Of a stretch of 64,000 bases of DNA, positions 15,021 through 27,331 are shown one piece after another. Numbering within the stretch: the stretch's first letter is position 1; each line of letters begins with the position of its first letter. The stretch is from contig NC_092564.1 of assembly GCF_037975245.1 (NCBI RefSeq), forward strand, positions 6,765,984 to 6,829,983. The letters are read 5' to 3'. A program made the translations under genes and the position numbers. This DNA is from Apostichopus japonicus. Its lineage: Eukaryota; Echinodermata; Holothuroidea; Aspidochirotida; Stichopodidae. A model generated the notes under the pieces. The model was not told where the DNA came from and searched no databases. It saw nothing but the letters and a program-made list of their open reading frames with translations.

Positions 15021-18000
15021 TTTTTAAACTATTTGAGAGAGCCATTTCTTATCAACTTACTTACCCACTATGAATATTCAGTGTTTTCATCCTTGTCCTT
15101 TTCAGCCAAACGTATTTCATATTTATTTTTTTTGTACTGAGTAAAAAGAGAAGAAAACAATTTGGGGAAAATATTGGGGACGAAAATTAATATGGAGGTA
15201 CATTTGTATCGAGAATTTAGATAGAAAGCTTTCAAGAAAAAAGTCATAAAAAGATACATTTTTACATTGGATAAATATTTAAAGCATCAACATATTTGGA
15301 CATTTCTAAGCTTGCTCTTTGCAGTGTATTATACTATTGTGAAAATTGTCTGGAATATAAGGTAAATCAATTTGGTTGATTCGTTCGTAAAAATCTAAAT
15401 GTTTGCTTAGTTCTCTCGTATACGAATTTCATCGTTTATGCACATTTTGGTTAGACTATTTCTTTTCCCAGTGAATAATTCATTTCTACATTATAAGAAA
15501 CAAAAAGGATTTATTTCAGCTCACCTGTCATGCATTCATTGCATGATGCATACATGTTAAATCGATATTATAGATTCAAAATTTGTATTTCTACGATAAA
15601 AAAAAGAAAAGAAAAACGACTAGGGCGTAGTTTCGACATATACAGATTCAGAAAATAGCCATCTGTTTGTTTTGAAATGAATTTCAGCCACCTGAATGTC
15701 CCATTAAAATGTGAAACCTTATTAAGTATTGATATTATCATTAATATTACATTAATATTACATAAAATTACAACACGATTGCATTAAAAGACGAATATGT
15801 TTCTGAATTGACATTGATGGAGGTCTTTATAAGTTTTCCGGTATGTGAAGCTTTAATGCTAACATTCTACTAACGTCAATTATAAGTAGAGTAATTCAAA
15901 CAAACGGAAATCACTAAAATGAGAAATTATAAACAAAGTTTGAAAGAGAGAAGAAATGTTAACGGCCAAAATATTAATATGACAATTATTATAAAACAAG
16001 AAATGAGATGATAACATTTGAACTAAGTTTTGACTTGATTTACTTTATGGCAATTTTACACGAAGTTTGTGATGATTTGACGACGGGTTTTTGTTTAAAG
16101 TTCGACCGTTAACGAGCCAAAAGCTATGAATCTGGTCACGTTTTCTCCATTTTATTCATCTATAATGTCGAATCAATTCTTATTTTACAGCTGACATTAT
16201 AGAGGTTTAACTAGTAAAAAGCCTGTGATCGGGAACAGATAACCGGTCTTTCTTTTCTCTCTATTATAGGAAACGCAATTTTTATTATATTTAGTATTTA
16301 ATAATGGTAGAATTTTTCTTCTCTAATATCAGTAAGTTCTTAGCAGTCGTATCCTTAAAGTAGCTTTCTACGTTTGGTCACGATTTTAAGCCAAGCCTAA
16401 AAGAATATATATAAAAGATAAGAATATAGTTGGTCAAATAAAGACACTACTCTTATACCTGTTGTCACCAAATGAACGGTCAATGAAGTTTCTTAAAAAA
16501 AAAAAAAACATTAGATCAAGTATGGTTTCTGATACGTTTTACAAGAAATTTACTTTTTCAATATGTTATTCGTCTCCGCAGCCCAGGAATAATTGTTAAT
16601 ATTAATTCATTCTTTAAAGCCTTTCTATAACGATATTCCAAAACTGTTTTGAACTTCACATAAAACAAGGCCAATATGAATGCTAACATCGAATTTATTC
16701 GAACATTTTGTAACTCATTTTTAAAGTATTATTTAAAACCATTAATTTTGTTTTTCTGTTGATTTTAGGGTTCGTCTGATGAGCTGACCCAATTAAAGGT
16801 CGGTGAGTTAAACTAGACAATACAAGATACAAAACATGACTGCGGTGTAGAATTGTTGTTTTTAATGATCTGATTAATTAACACTGTGCATAAAGTAATT
16901 ATTTAAGAACAACAGTCATCAGCAATATCTTTAACGTACGTTCAATATCGTTTGTATATATGCAACACGGTGACATGGCGAAATAGATGGCGCTATTTGT
17001 TAGAATTGCAGGAGCGCAGATAACAAACCGTTTGCAGTTACGTAACGCATGATCATGCTTACAGCATTCACCAATGATTTCACCTGTAATAATATCAAAT
17101 TCAAAAATAGAAGCAAATTTTACATATTTTTCTCATTTGTTCCCCGCAATTTTAGTGGACATTTTGGAAGTATTTAAATTGTAGTTGAGGAACTGAGGAT
17201 GTATTTACTTGACCTATTGGAAAGTTTTCAGAACTGTTTTGCTTTCTTCCTTCTATTTCGTTTTCAAGTTGATCTAAATGACACAGGATACTAATGTAAC
17301 AACAAAATGAAACAGCCCATACAATACCAACAGAAGTGTTCTTTAACCATTAGAATTCAAATATAGTGGTATCTATATTCATTGAAGATATACAAAATCA
17401 TGTATAATTTGTGAGAATGATACAATCCCTTTGATGGACCGCACACCTGGATAAACTCATAATTCATACATGTTGTATAGGAACTGAGGGTTACCGTATA
17501 GTGGTCATATTTTATAGCTTTAAAGTAATGTACACTTTTACTATACAGGTCCGCAGACTGAGGAACGTATACCGTATAGGGTGTTAGATGGGGGCATTGT
17601 ACTCAGTCATCTGTGGCGTGGTTCGAAAAATAATCAAAGAATTATGTTATATTAAAAGTAGCAAATTTTATATTCAAAATCACAATCTTTAAAAGTTGTA
17701 TTTAATGTATTACAAAAAGTGACAACATTTGAGTGAAGCGACTGAGGGTTTAATACAGACTTCATCTTTCTATCACTTACCGTACATGTCCTACATATGT
17801 AATTATGTGACCATAATGACGAGCTTTTGGACAGCCAGAGAGAGGGTGAGGATGTTGAGTTATAATGGCGGGGGTGGGGGGGGGGAGAGAATGAGACATA
17901 TGTATATATATAGGAAACAAGTCACCTTACTTTTCCAATCTTACCATAAAATGTGTCTCGGTACATTCTTATTACAGAAAATTGTGCTTGATAATACTCA

Positions 18001-21000
18001 TTCAAAATGACCCGATAGGGATGATTTAGTTGGCTGTTGCATGTATTTCTTGTTTTGTTATACGGGGAAAAGGAACAGGGGTGCAAAAACAGGAACGCTC
18101 CCCTTCTTTCCTACACCACACTGCTTCCTACTATGAGCTGTTTAACCAGGGAGTTGTTATGGAACAACTCCCTGGTTCAATGTTATCATGTATTTCAAAT
18201 AACGTGAGAATCAGATGAATATATCTCTCTTTCTCTTAGTGCTGTTATTATTGTTATTATTTTTACCTTTCTTAGCTTTTACCATACGCAGAGAATTGCC
18301 ACTCGGTTAAGTAGCAAACTGCTCCTTTAACCAACAGCAGTCTGTAGATTGTAACTCATTGAGCCTAATCGACACTTTCGCGTGGGTTGCAAAAAATATC
18401 GGATTTTAAAGAGACACGTATAGACAAACAATCGAAGCAGCCCAAACAAGTTTGTTTTCTTTTTAAATAGCGGCTATGTTTCAGCAAGTTAGTTGTCATC
18501 ATCGGCGGCTAACACCAAAGTACACTTGGGAGGTAAACTATTTGAGACTCTCTCTGTTGCGATCTCTGGACACGTTCCTTACCCTTTCACCTTTCACCTA
18601 GTAGAGAGAGGTGGAGAGAGGGACAAGTTTTCAAATTTTGAGCCCCAACGGGATCGTTGATGTAATGACAATTTTTAAGTAAAGTGATAACGAACGGGTG
18701 GTCAGTCAACCTGTTGCCAGAGAATATTCTAAAGAGATGGCAACTGAACGAAACTAACTCCCTGGTATATCCCGCTTGTCTCCTTCTCCTCTTCTGATTT
18801 TTACATCTTTATTTTATGCGAAACCCTTTTTTTTAACTCAGCTACTTAAATTTGAAGGAAAAAAAACAGGCGAATGTTTTGGGTCAGTGTGACACCCAAG
18901 AACAAACTAAGCCTAATAGAAGAAAAAAATATTATTTATGGAATATCTTAATAAATCTAGTTTTGTGTTTTCAATATAGGCTGTTCACCTTCGTTAATGT
19001 ATATAATGCTTCATTAATATAAATTAAGTGTTTATGTTAGTTCCTTGGTCTTACTTGTTAATTAAAGTATTATTCTGCGTTTCATTATTGACACGAATTA
19101 AAGTGATACCTTCACTTGTTGTCTTAATCGTCTTTCCGATTCTGATATCAAATAGTCAGTCTTGCCCCAATCCTCTCCCACTTCCAAAAGATTCAGAAAA
19201 TGGAAAGTAAACAAAGCCTGATGTCAAGTCTCTGTTGTTTACAAATAGAAGAGAACTTGATTTAAGGCTGTGTATTTGGAAAGACAAAACAAAAAATTGT
19301 ATAAAACCAGCGAAAACTTACAACCCGTTCTATCAACACACACTATGATAGCCAAATTTGTTTCAATTCATAATACCATCATGAAGGCCACACCGATTGG
19401 TGTAAGGATAAACGCAGACTGGACTTTAATGCCTGCCATTTGAGCTGATTTCCTTATGCTCCAAAAATATTCCATAAATCCCATACAAGGCAGAACAACT
19501 AGATGGACCCAGTGAGAGTAACATAAGAATAATGGCGCATAAGTGGAGACGGTTGGAATCTGTCGAATTGTGTTTTGCATATCATTAATGCTAATACGAA
19601 AACTAGGACGAGCAAAAATGTTGACTACCGAATAAAACCATTTATTACTTGCTAATGAGGCCCATTTAGTTGATCATAAAATCCTGGGGTGTTTCTTATA
19701 TTGGTAACCTATTGTCCAAACACATGAAGTCCCTTGTAAAGATTTTGGCCCTTTCTGCCAATTAAAATTATATATTGCATATAAGGGAAATTTGTCGGGC
19801 AAATGTAGACTTTTTTGTTCTTCTTTCTTTGAACAGTTTACAGTTTCACCACGTTTTGCTTAAAATAACAATCTCGACAGTATATCTTCGAGGAAGGGTA
19901 TAGCTAGTTGGGAAGCTATTTCCATGCTCAAGGGATATGTGTAGTGTTTCATTCCAACGCCTTAATATACCGGGTACTATTGTGTTTAAGATAAAGAATT
20001 GCCAGTCCTGTTGAAACTCTCTTTTTTTTATGTAAATTTTATGATGATGAATTTAAATCTGCACTTTTCGTTGCGTTGTATAAGTTTTGGATCACTTATA
20101 CCAAGCCATGTAGTACTGGCACATGACTGGATACATATATGATTCATCATCCGGTCCCAACAACCTGCAGGGCTACTCGTAATATTACCACGAGTTGTTA
20201 ACCGTTTAATACCGTGCTAAATGCCCCCCCCCCCCCCGTTCTTTGTTTGTTGTTGTTAATTGATGTCTAATTTCATCTTTTCTCGTTCTTTTTTGATGAA
20301 ATAATGACATTGCATGGTAAATGTTTTTAGGGACTCATAGGCCGAGTTTGGCATCGTTCTCTAGATTTCGACAAATTCAACACAAATGACAGTTGTACCT
20401 TTTAAGAAAAGTCACCCAGGAAAGAACCTGGGCACGAAAACCAAACTACCGAACGACTGCTCCGCTCTCAACCCCAGTCCCCTTGCATCGGGAATGTGAC
20501 TGTGTGATCATCGTCGGGTGTGTATCACCATTCCCCTTGAAAGGGAACAGATACTACACATGATATTAGACAAAAGGCCGAGAAGCACATGACAGTTGTT
20601 GATAAGTAAATGGAATCAAACACGTACCTTAATATAGAAAGAAGGAGAAGAACTATGTGCATGCGCATTACCTTCCCTTCGTTACGTATCCAAAAATAGA
20701 ATGAATAGTGTAACCGAAAGCCACTTCTTAAACGTAAAAGTTTCATAGTGTGTTCTCTGGTACTCGAAGTTAAAATCTCTGGCCGTACACATCTGAACAA
20801 TGACGGATATGAACATTATCCGTAAACATCTGCCACTTAAGGTATATATAGTTTTGAATCCTCAGTTTAAAGTAATGGTTGCAATGAATAAAACACAGTA
20901 AAATTATCAAACTTGTTTGGACAAACAGTGTTAGAGCCCCATCATACGTGTTTGGTTATAGTCTGTGTCAGTTGACATTCCATGAACGGTAGCGTTTCAT

Positions 21001-21751
21001 TGTTCACCAGAAAGTAAGCCCATTGACTTGCAGAAAATAATACAATGGCAACTAGAACTAGACAATTTATCGATAGGAAGGGTTTGATCACTGCCTTACA
21101 GAACAACAGGCCGACTGCATACTTAGATAGGCTGATAAAACCCTCAATCAATGTGTTAAATGGTTTAAATGGTCGACAAGGTAGTTTTGCTGTTCAACTT
21201 AAACTATTGTAAAAGAAGATATAAAGGAATCACAATAAACGCTTTGCTCCATGTATTCTATTGATTAAAAAGGTAAATACTGTGCTGGTTCAACAGTCTT
21301 TAAATTTGATTTATATGTATTGAACGAAACCTTTACCTGTTCCATATTACTGGTGGGGGGGGGGGGTTGATCTTTGGTATATATCTTCTAATTTCACTAG
21401 TGTTTCTACGTGGAATATTTTATTTTACTAAGGTTCCTGGAGCTTCAGGGCATGTGAATCACCGTGAAAGGTTTGTAGCTTTTTGCTTGGCCAACAAGTG
21501 ATGCCTTTCAAGTGAATTGAGCCCAGCTACAATGTGTCAACTGAGCTGTTCACCAACAAACCAAGGATAGAAAACTTAACGCGCCTCTAAATATGGTGGC
21601 GCTAGTTTAGAACTGAACGCTGTTGTTATAGAAACTATTATTAAGTCTCTTAAAAGCATCCGGACATTCGATAGAAGGGCGAATAGCGCCTCTTCAGGCC
21701 ATGTATTCAGTGGACGGTGGTTGCACTCATGCCGGTCGCACAGCGTGGTAA
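15021..21751. other. gene-free sequence
   Basis: No recognisable gene. Contains the 18144 hairpin, G or C runs near 17868-17885, 20223-20237 and 21353-21366, and unassigned minus-strand frames at 19368-19580 and 20942-21151 that are hydrophobic but match no family I know. Confidence 0.65.
18144..18177. repeat. perfect 15-bp hairpin with 4-base loop
   Basis: AACCAGGGAGTTGTT, loop ATGG, then the exact reverse complement AACAACTCCCTGGTT. It is not followed by a T-run and lies in non-coding DNA. The related string TAACTCCCTG recurs near 18757 and 22924, suggesting relics of a short palindromic element. Confidence 0.85.
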
Positions 21752-22031
21752 GACCCGCTGGCCTAGTTTTTATTCCTAGGACGAATAAGGGTTTCAGGTT
21801 TTTCAGGAAATTTACAAATTCGTTTGAAATCAGAGTTAGGGTTTAGAAAGTGGGTTAGGGATCTAGTTTCTCTGAAAAAGAAGGATTGTCGTTCATAATC
21901 TGGGGTCAAAACTAGGAAAAAAGGATTCAGAACATGTTTTTTGAAAAAGCGTCACATGTTTGGAATCCAGGGATTTGATTGGCCGATGCCCTTATTCGTC
22001 CTAGGAAAAAAAATACGCGACCCGCTGGGCC
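21752..22031. mobile_element. short element with 17-bp terminal inverted repeats and flanking direct repeats
   Basis: CCTAGGACGAATAAGGG at 21775-21791 is repeated exactly in inverse orientation at 21989-22005. Outside these, GACCCGCTGGCC (21752-21763) recurs as GACCCGCTGGGCC (22019-22031), which could be a target duplication or part of the element. About 215 bp between the arms is non-coding. Superfamily unknown. Confidence 0.6.
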
Positions 22032-22379
22032 ATAGGCAAGGATGAACGCCCTCCATCAGAACGCCATTGGTCGAGTTGACCGACCCTCTTCGCATCCTCC
22101 CGGGTTCTTTTGCGACATCAAGGGAGACATGGACCCGGGATCCTAGGCCACAAAAAGTGCCATACCACCACAGGAGCGTTATGAACTCCAGTGTGCCTTG
22201 AACCCTGGCACGATTTAAACGACCGGCAGAGCAAGAAGAGTCTTTCATCCGCACCTTTATAACACCGGCCATCACGTCTGCTTGTCAAATATGTGGTTCA
22301 ATTAATATATAAATACTTCAAAGAGGAATATGCGAAAGGGAAAAGAAATATTGCATAAACTAACTTTAGATGGATTCGA

Positions 22380-22443
22380 GTCCGGAACTCCAGGTTATCA
22401 GTTCACATCTGTACCATCTGAGCCACTGGACTAGTTACTACTC
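22380..22443 (-). repeat. degenerate tRNA-derived (SINE-like) remnant
   Basis: On the minus strand, TGGCTCAGATGGTACAG resembles an RNA polymerase III A box. CCGGACTCGAATCC about 30 bases on resembles a B box. No complete cloverleaf can be drawn, so this is probably a SINE head or a tRNA pseudogene. Confidence 0.45.
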
Positions 22444-23666
22444 AGTAAGCTTAAATTTGTCTTCACTGTTGGACAATGTGAATTCATTGCAATAACTTCC
22501 TCTGCTCAACAAAACTCCTCACAGACTACCGCCCTCACAATGGCATAATGTTTGAGAATTCGTAAATCTACAATGAGGTTACAACTTTTCTTTATTTCAT
22601 CACAACATACCTGAGAGAGGGTTTTCTTTTAAAGATCTCAATGTACAATAGGCTTACACTTCAATGATATATTGATGACTTCGAAGCAGGTATAATGACA
22701 ATGAATTGATTCCATTAAACTAAAATGATTTTTGAAATATATTACAGCACACAACAAAAACAATGATGGTTTCTTTGAAAGATATGTGCAGTTTTACTCT
22801 ACAATGCTATTGTTGACTTCGAACCAATGATGCAGTTGTATGCGCGCAGTTTAAAATAATGATGATAATGCGTGTATAATGCTGCTTACGCTAGCAAGAG
22901 CGGTTTGATTAATTGAGAATTGACTAACTCCCTGACAATACTTTATTTAGACTGAGAACAGCTGGAGCCTGAAATTCTGGCCAATACTAATATGAATCCT
23001 GTTTAGTAACATGAATGGTTCACAAGTTTTGAGACCTAATAGTCGGACATTGGAGATAAAATGTCAACTTGAAATATCAAGGAATAAGTCGAAAAATCCG
23101 TTCCGAAATACTGAAGGATGTAGTCTGTGGAAATTTCGAGATGAAGTCATTGAAATTCTGAGATGAGAAACCAAAACTTGATTATTCCAGGCAATACATA
23201 TATATATACTGTAATATCACATAGACAGAAAATATCAAGGTGGATTATAAGCATTTGGTTGAAAGAGTCATTCCATTACAGAGAATGAAAAGGAATTTGC
23301 ATTATCACCACAACATGCGGAACAGAGACCGTTTTGAAATTACCCAGCCTGGTCATATTGGATTGAGCTTGAGGTCCTGTACCGAGCGATGAGCAAGGCA
23401 TTTACCTATATTTCCAGGCAGGCAAAGATAGATTCTTACAATGGAATGGAAGTACATATTGTAACATTACCGACATGATAAAATAACCTTATTGGGCGAC
23501 GCGGAGTCGACGTGTTTGCCTAAAATTCTTCATAATATTCAGTTAGGTTCGTCTTAGATGATTGTTAGCCTTAATATTCCAGTGACGCAGTTACACCAAG
23601 TCAGTAAGGTCAACCAGTTTATTCTCGCTGTTCTTTGATATAAGCTAGCTGAATTATGTTCTAAAC

Positions 23667-24067
23667 CAGGGTTGTCCAACCTTTTGCTGAGGAGGGCCAC
23701 ATGGAATAATTATGATGAAGGAGGGGGCCGCATGAACCCTACGCTCGATATTTCGATTTTTTGCCCGAAGCCCAAGGCAACAAAATGTGAGCACTGCGCG
23801 CGGAGCGCACTGATTTATTTTCCTTCCTGATAAAACAGATGAATAAAGTCCAGCCGCCCCCCTCCCCTCCGCTGAGAGTGTCACACAAACTGACCTGTTT
23901 GCAGTTTTTTGTACCCAGAAGGTTCGAATGATTGATTATATAGCTTCAAATTGTTATCAATAAATCTGCTCACTAAAATTTCGCACCGTACAGCATCTCT
24001 GGCGGGCCGGACGCAACCCTGCGACGGGCCGGACTGTGGCCCGCGGGCCGTAGGTTGGACAACCCTG
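23667..24067. mobile_element. non-autonomous hAT element (401 bp) with 8-bp TSD
   Basis: Terminal inverted repeats CAGGGTTGTCCAACCT... and ...AGGTTGGACAACCCTG. The 8-bp duplication TTCTAAAC lies at 23659-23666 and 24068-24075. The interior is GC-richer than its surroundings and has no transposase. One arm carries the 12-bp palindrome GGCCCGCGGGCC (24038-24049), as do the hAT copies at 37.5 and 41.4 kb. Known: 8-bp duplications and CAG...CTG ends mark hAT elements. Confidence 0.93.
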
Positions 24068-25097
24068 TTCTAAACCATATTACGTAATGAAGAACTATTG
24101 TACTACAAGAACCGGGAATTTTGACTAACTGCAAAAAGTAAAGCTATAGATGTTGCATCTTCACCACCCTCTCATTTTTTAAGCTGCAATCTCTCTTCTC
24201 GTTTCGCAACAGCGGATACGACTTCGCACTTTAATATCGGATTTTCATAAGTGTTAATGTAACAGAGCGCCATCTATTTCAAAAACTCAAGTTCATATTT
24301 CTTCTGTACTGGAAAACGGGTACGATGCTTTAATTTATGAGCAACAATCCGTATTGCTAACAAGTTTGTCTTCTTTCTTGCTTTTTTAATAAGTTTGATA
24401 GGACGAGAAATTGGAGCACGGATATTTGCCCACGTCTATGCTAAAATAACTAAGTTTATTTTGCTTTAACGCAACCGAAGATGATGGAATGTATCGTCAC
24501 CCCCTTACACAAACACATGATCGTAAATATACAGTAACTTCATTACATATAGTGTCAAAACAAATGTTTAAATTATTGATACCCTCTGGAAGAAAGTGAA
24601 TAATATTTCGAAACAATTTGTTTTGTAAGTTAATAACGGTTTCATTGCCTGTCAGGCCTACCTAACTCTAGCTACCCTTCCTGATATGCATATTATAATA
24701 TGGAACCCCCCTCCCCCCCAAAAAAAACCCCCACATATTTGACTGTGTTACAACGGAAGAAAGCAAAATGCATAAGGTATTCTAAAAACACCAGCCGATC
24801 TGTCTTTTGTTCAAAAACGTAGTTGACGCTTTCCCCCTCCTGTGGTTACTATAACTCATGCTCATAGCGTTTTGTATGGCGATAAATGATTTTTTTTATG
24901 TTTAATGTTACGTTATTATTGCATCTGGCAACAGTATAGTTAACGATGTCATGAAAGCAAATGCTCTTTAAGATAAGTGTTACAATGTCTTCCATGTAAA
25001 TATTCAATTAATCAGCCGTTTATTAATATTCACGTGATGGACAACTCTGGAATGGTTTGACCTTAAAACTTCTAATCAATCAACTTCGGCGGACCTG

Positions 25098-25350
25098 GAT
25101 ATCCCTTGAATGATGGGAACGGTATACAGCTATAAACGAATATCCCTTAATGATGGGTACGCAATACAGCTACATACGAATATCCCTTGAATGATGGGTG
25201 CGCAATACAGCTACATACGAATATCCCTTAAATCACGGGTGTGCTATATAGCTACATACGAGTACGGTATCTCTTAAATGATTGTTGCGCTGTACAGCTA
25301 CATATGAGTATCCCTTAAATGATGGGTGCGCTATAAAGCTATATACAGTT
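25098..25350. repeat. minisatellite, about 41-bp unit, six copies
   Basis: Units begin TATCCCTTgAATGATGGGT and continue with GCAATACAGCTACATAC. Unit starts lie near 25099, 25141, 25181, 25222, 25269 and 25309. The fourth interval is longer by about six bases (ACGGTA insertion). Copies diverge by several substitutions each. Confidence 0.85.
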
Positions 25351-25966
25351 AGTATACATTTGTTGACGATCCAAACATACTTTTAGAATTTCATCAATTT
25401 CTGTTGAGCTCATGATACTTGGTGAATTAATTCGGTAATCAGCGATATTATCATATTTGTATGGTTTCACTTTATATATCTTGGAATTTTTTGCAATGAC
25501 AGATCTGAACAAAAAGTAACAGATTTTGGGAGAATTTGAGCTCTGGATTTATATTAAATGTCATGTCAAAGATAAACTAGGGATTTTATTGGAAAATTAA
25601 AACTCCTGTATTTCTTGTAAAAGCCTGAGACATGGATCATGCAGAAATGAACGAACGGCGGAAGTTGGCTTATCACGGGAATACGGCTATACGGCTTTGT
25701 GCGCTCACGTGATACTCAGAAGGGCGAATACTGTCTACATGTAGATGAGTTGTGCGTATGAGCAGTCATGACGTCATTTAAGATATATACCGATTGCAGA
25801 AAATTCTAGATGTTGCGTAACAAATGGTGATAATTAAGTTGAACAATCTCGCGAGCCTTGTTTCGCTTCCAAACACGCCCCAGTTTTCTGTTCAATTTCA
25901 ACTAAACAACATCAACAACAATTATAATAATAACAAGACATGAATCTAAGAGACTGACTTGATAGT

Positions 25967-26036
25967 AAGCCAAAGAGGCTTCTTCGCGAGTTCCTGCTTG
26001 CAGGAGGATCTAAAATACATACATACACACATACAT
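25967..26036 (+). repeat. SINE-like 3' fragment (same family as 32987-33242)
   Basis: Shares GCTTC..TCGCGAGTTCCTGCTTGC followed by (CATA)n with the tail of the copy at 33.0 kb. The tRNA-like head is absent or unrecognisable, so the copy is 5'-truncated, as is common for retroposed elements. Confidence 0.75.
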
Positions 26037-26910
26037 GGACTCTTTGTGCAGATTCGGGCAAAAAGCAAAATGCACTTTGATGATTGTAAGAACGTAATTG
26101 TTTAATACTGCCCCCATTTTCTCCATTATAACGTATACGCAGAACAACACATAGAATTGCGCGGCTATACGAGAGCCCTATATCATACAAACTTTATAAG
26201 ATGTTTCTTGTGCAACATTAAGATAATTAAATACCAATGAATTAAATGTATTTTACTTAGAAGTATAACGCAATTCAAAGCAATTCCTTTCGGTCAAGTT
26301 TCACGCTTTTCAAGAAAGTTCCAGTCGCAATAATCCACTGATTGGCAACATTTATGCCCTATTATAAAAGTTCAGTATCATCTCATTGTGAATATGTTAT
26401 CTTTATATGCACATGTCTATCGATTGCAGGACTTTTGCAGAAGAAAATGTCTCCTTGTTACTATAACAAAACACGACACGTGCCCTTCCATTTTATAACC
26501 AATTTCCGGATTTTTTTCTCTCAATATTTTTGTTCTTTTCAGTTCTCTATTATCTTTCACTATTGTCGATGGCGTATATCAGTCCGAGTGGCTGTTAAAA
26601 ACGATATAACATGACAAAGCATTAAATCAGCTCGGCAAAGTTGCCAAGTGATCACATATTTTATTGCAATTGGAAATAACATGCTTACAAATATATGTTG
26701 ATAAGTTGATAATGGTCCGTGGATTAAATCAGGTAGTCCAGCGGTTTTGATTCATGAGCCCCAGTGGTTAGTAGAATCAAACCTATAAATCGCATTACAG
26801 ACGTGTATAACGTGTTTTGATAGCAGGTGTTTTCTAAAGCACATATCAAATCAAGTTTTTTCCACTTGGATTTAAGTATTTTAATGATGACTGTAAACGC
26901 AAAGGCTTTC

Positions 26911-26934
26911 TGATATATATATATATATATATAC
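26911..26934. repeat. short (TA)n
   Basis: About 24 bp of alternating TA. Confidence 0.9.
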
Positions 26935-27272
26935 ACGGATAAGGTAATGCTCATGATTAGACTATGCTTATATCCATACAAGTATAGTGATCATTACAAA
27001 ATACATACGCACAAAAACCTATATATATATAGCAACTACCATACACAAAAGCTCGCAGTTACTGTGAGCATAAGTAGATGCTGTAGCCTATAAGCAGCTT
27101 ATTAACAGCATACTTCTTATATACAAAATAATAGTCTCGAGAGAGCGAGTACAAGCTCCGAATTTCGAATACGAGCATGCGTACAAAGTTAGGAGTGGTA
27201 AGTAAGAGTACCGGTGTATACGAGCACACAACCATGAGTATGAATACTAGTAGATAAGTACAGTATATATGT

Positions 27273-27274
<2 letters not shown>

Positions 27275-27330
<56 letters not shown>
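27275..27330. repeat. (TA)n array
   Basis: About 55 bp of uninterrupted alternating TA. Confidence 0.97.

Positions 27331-27331
<1 letters not shown>

Noticed and set aside
20942-21193. Hydrophobic minus-strand frame suggesting a membrane protein exon
   Set aside because: No recognisable family, ATG start or clear splice sites; left unannotated.
22000-22275. GC-richer 107-codon minus-strand frame
   Set aside because: It overlaps the end of the inverted-repeat element at 21.75-22.03 kb and shows no known domain.
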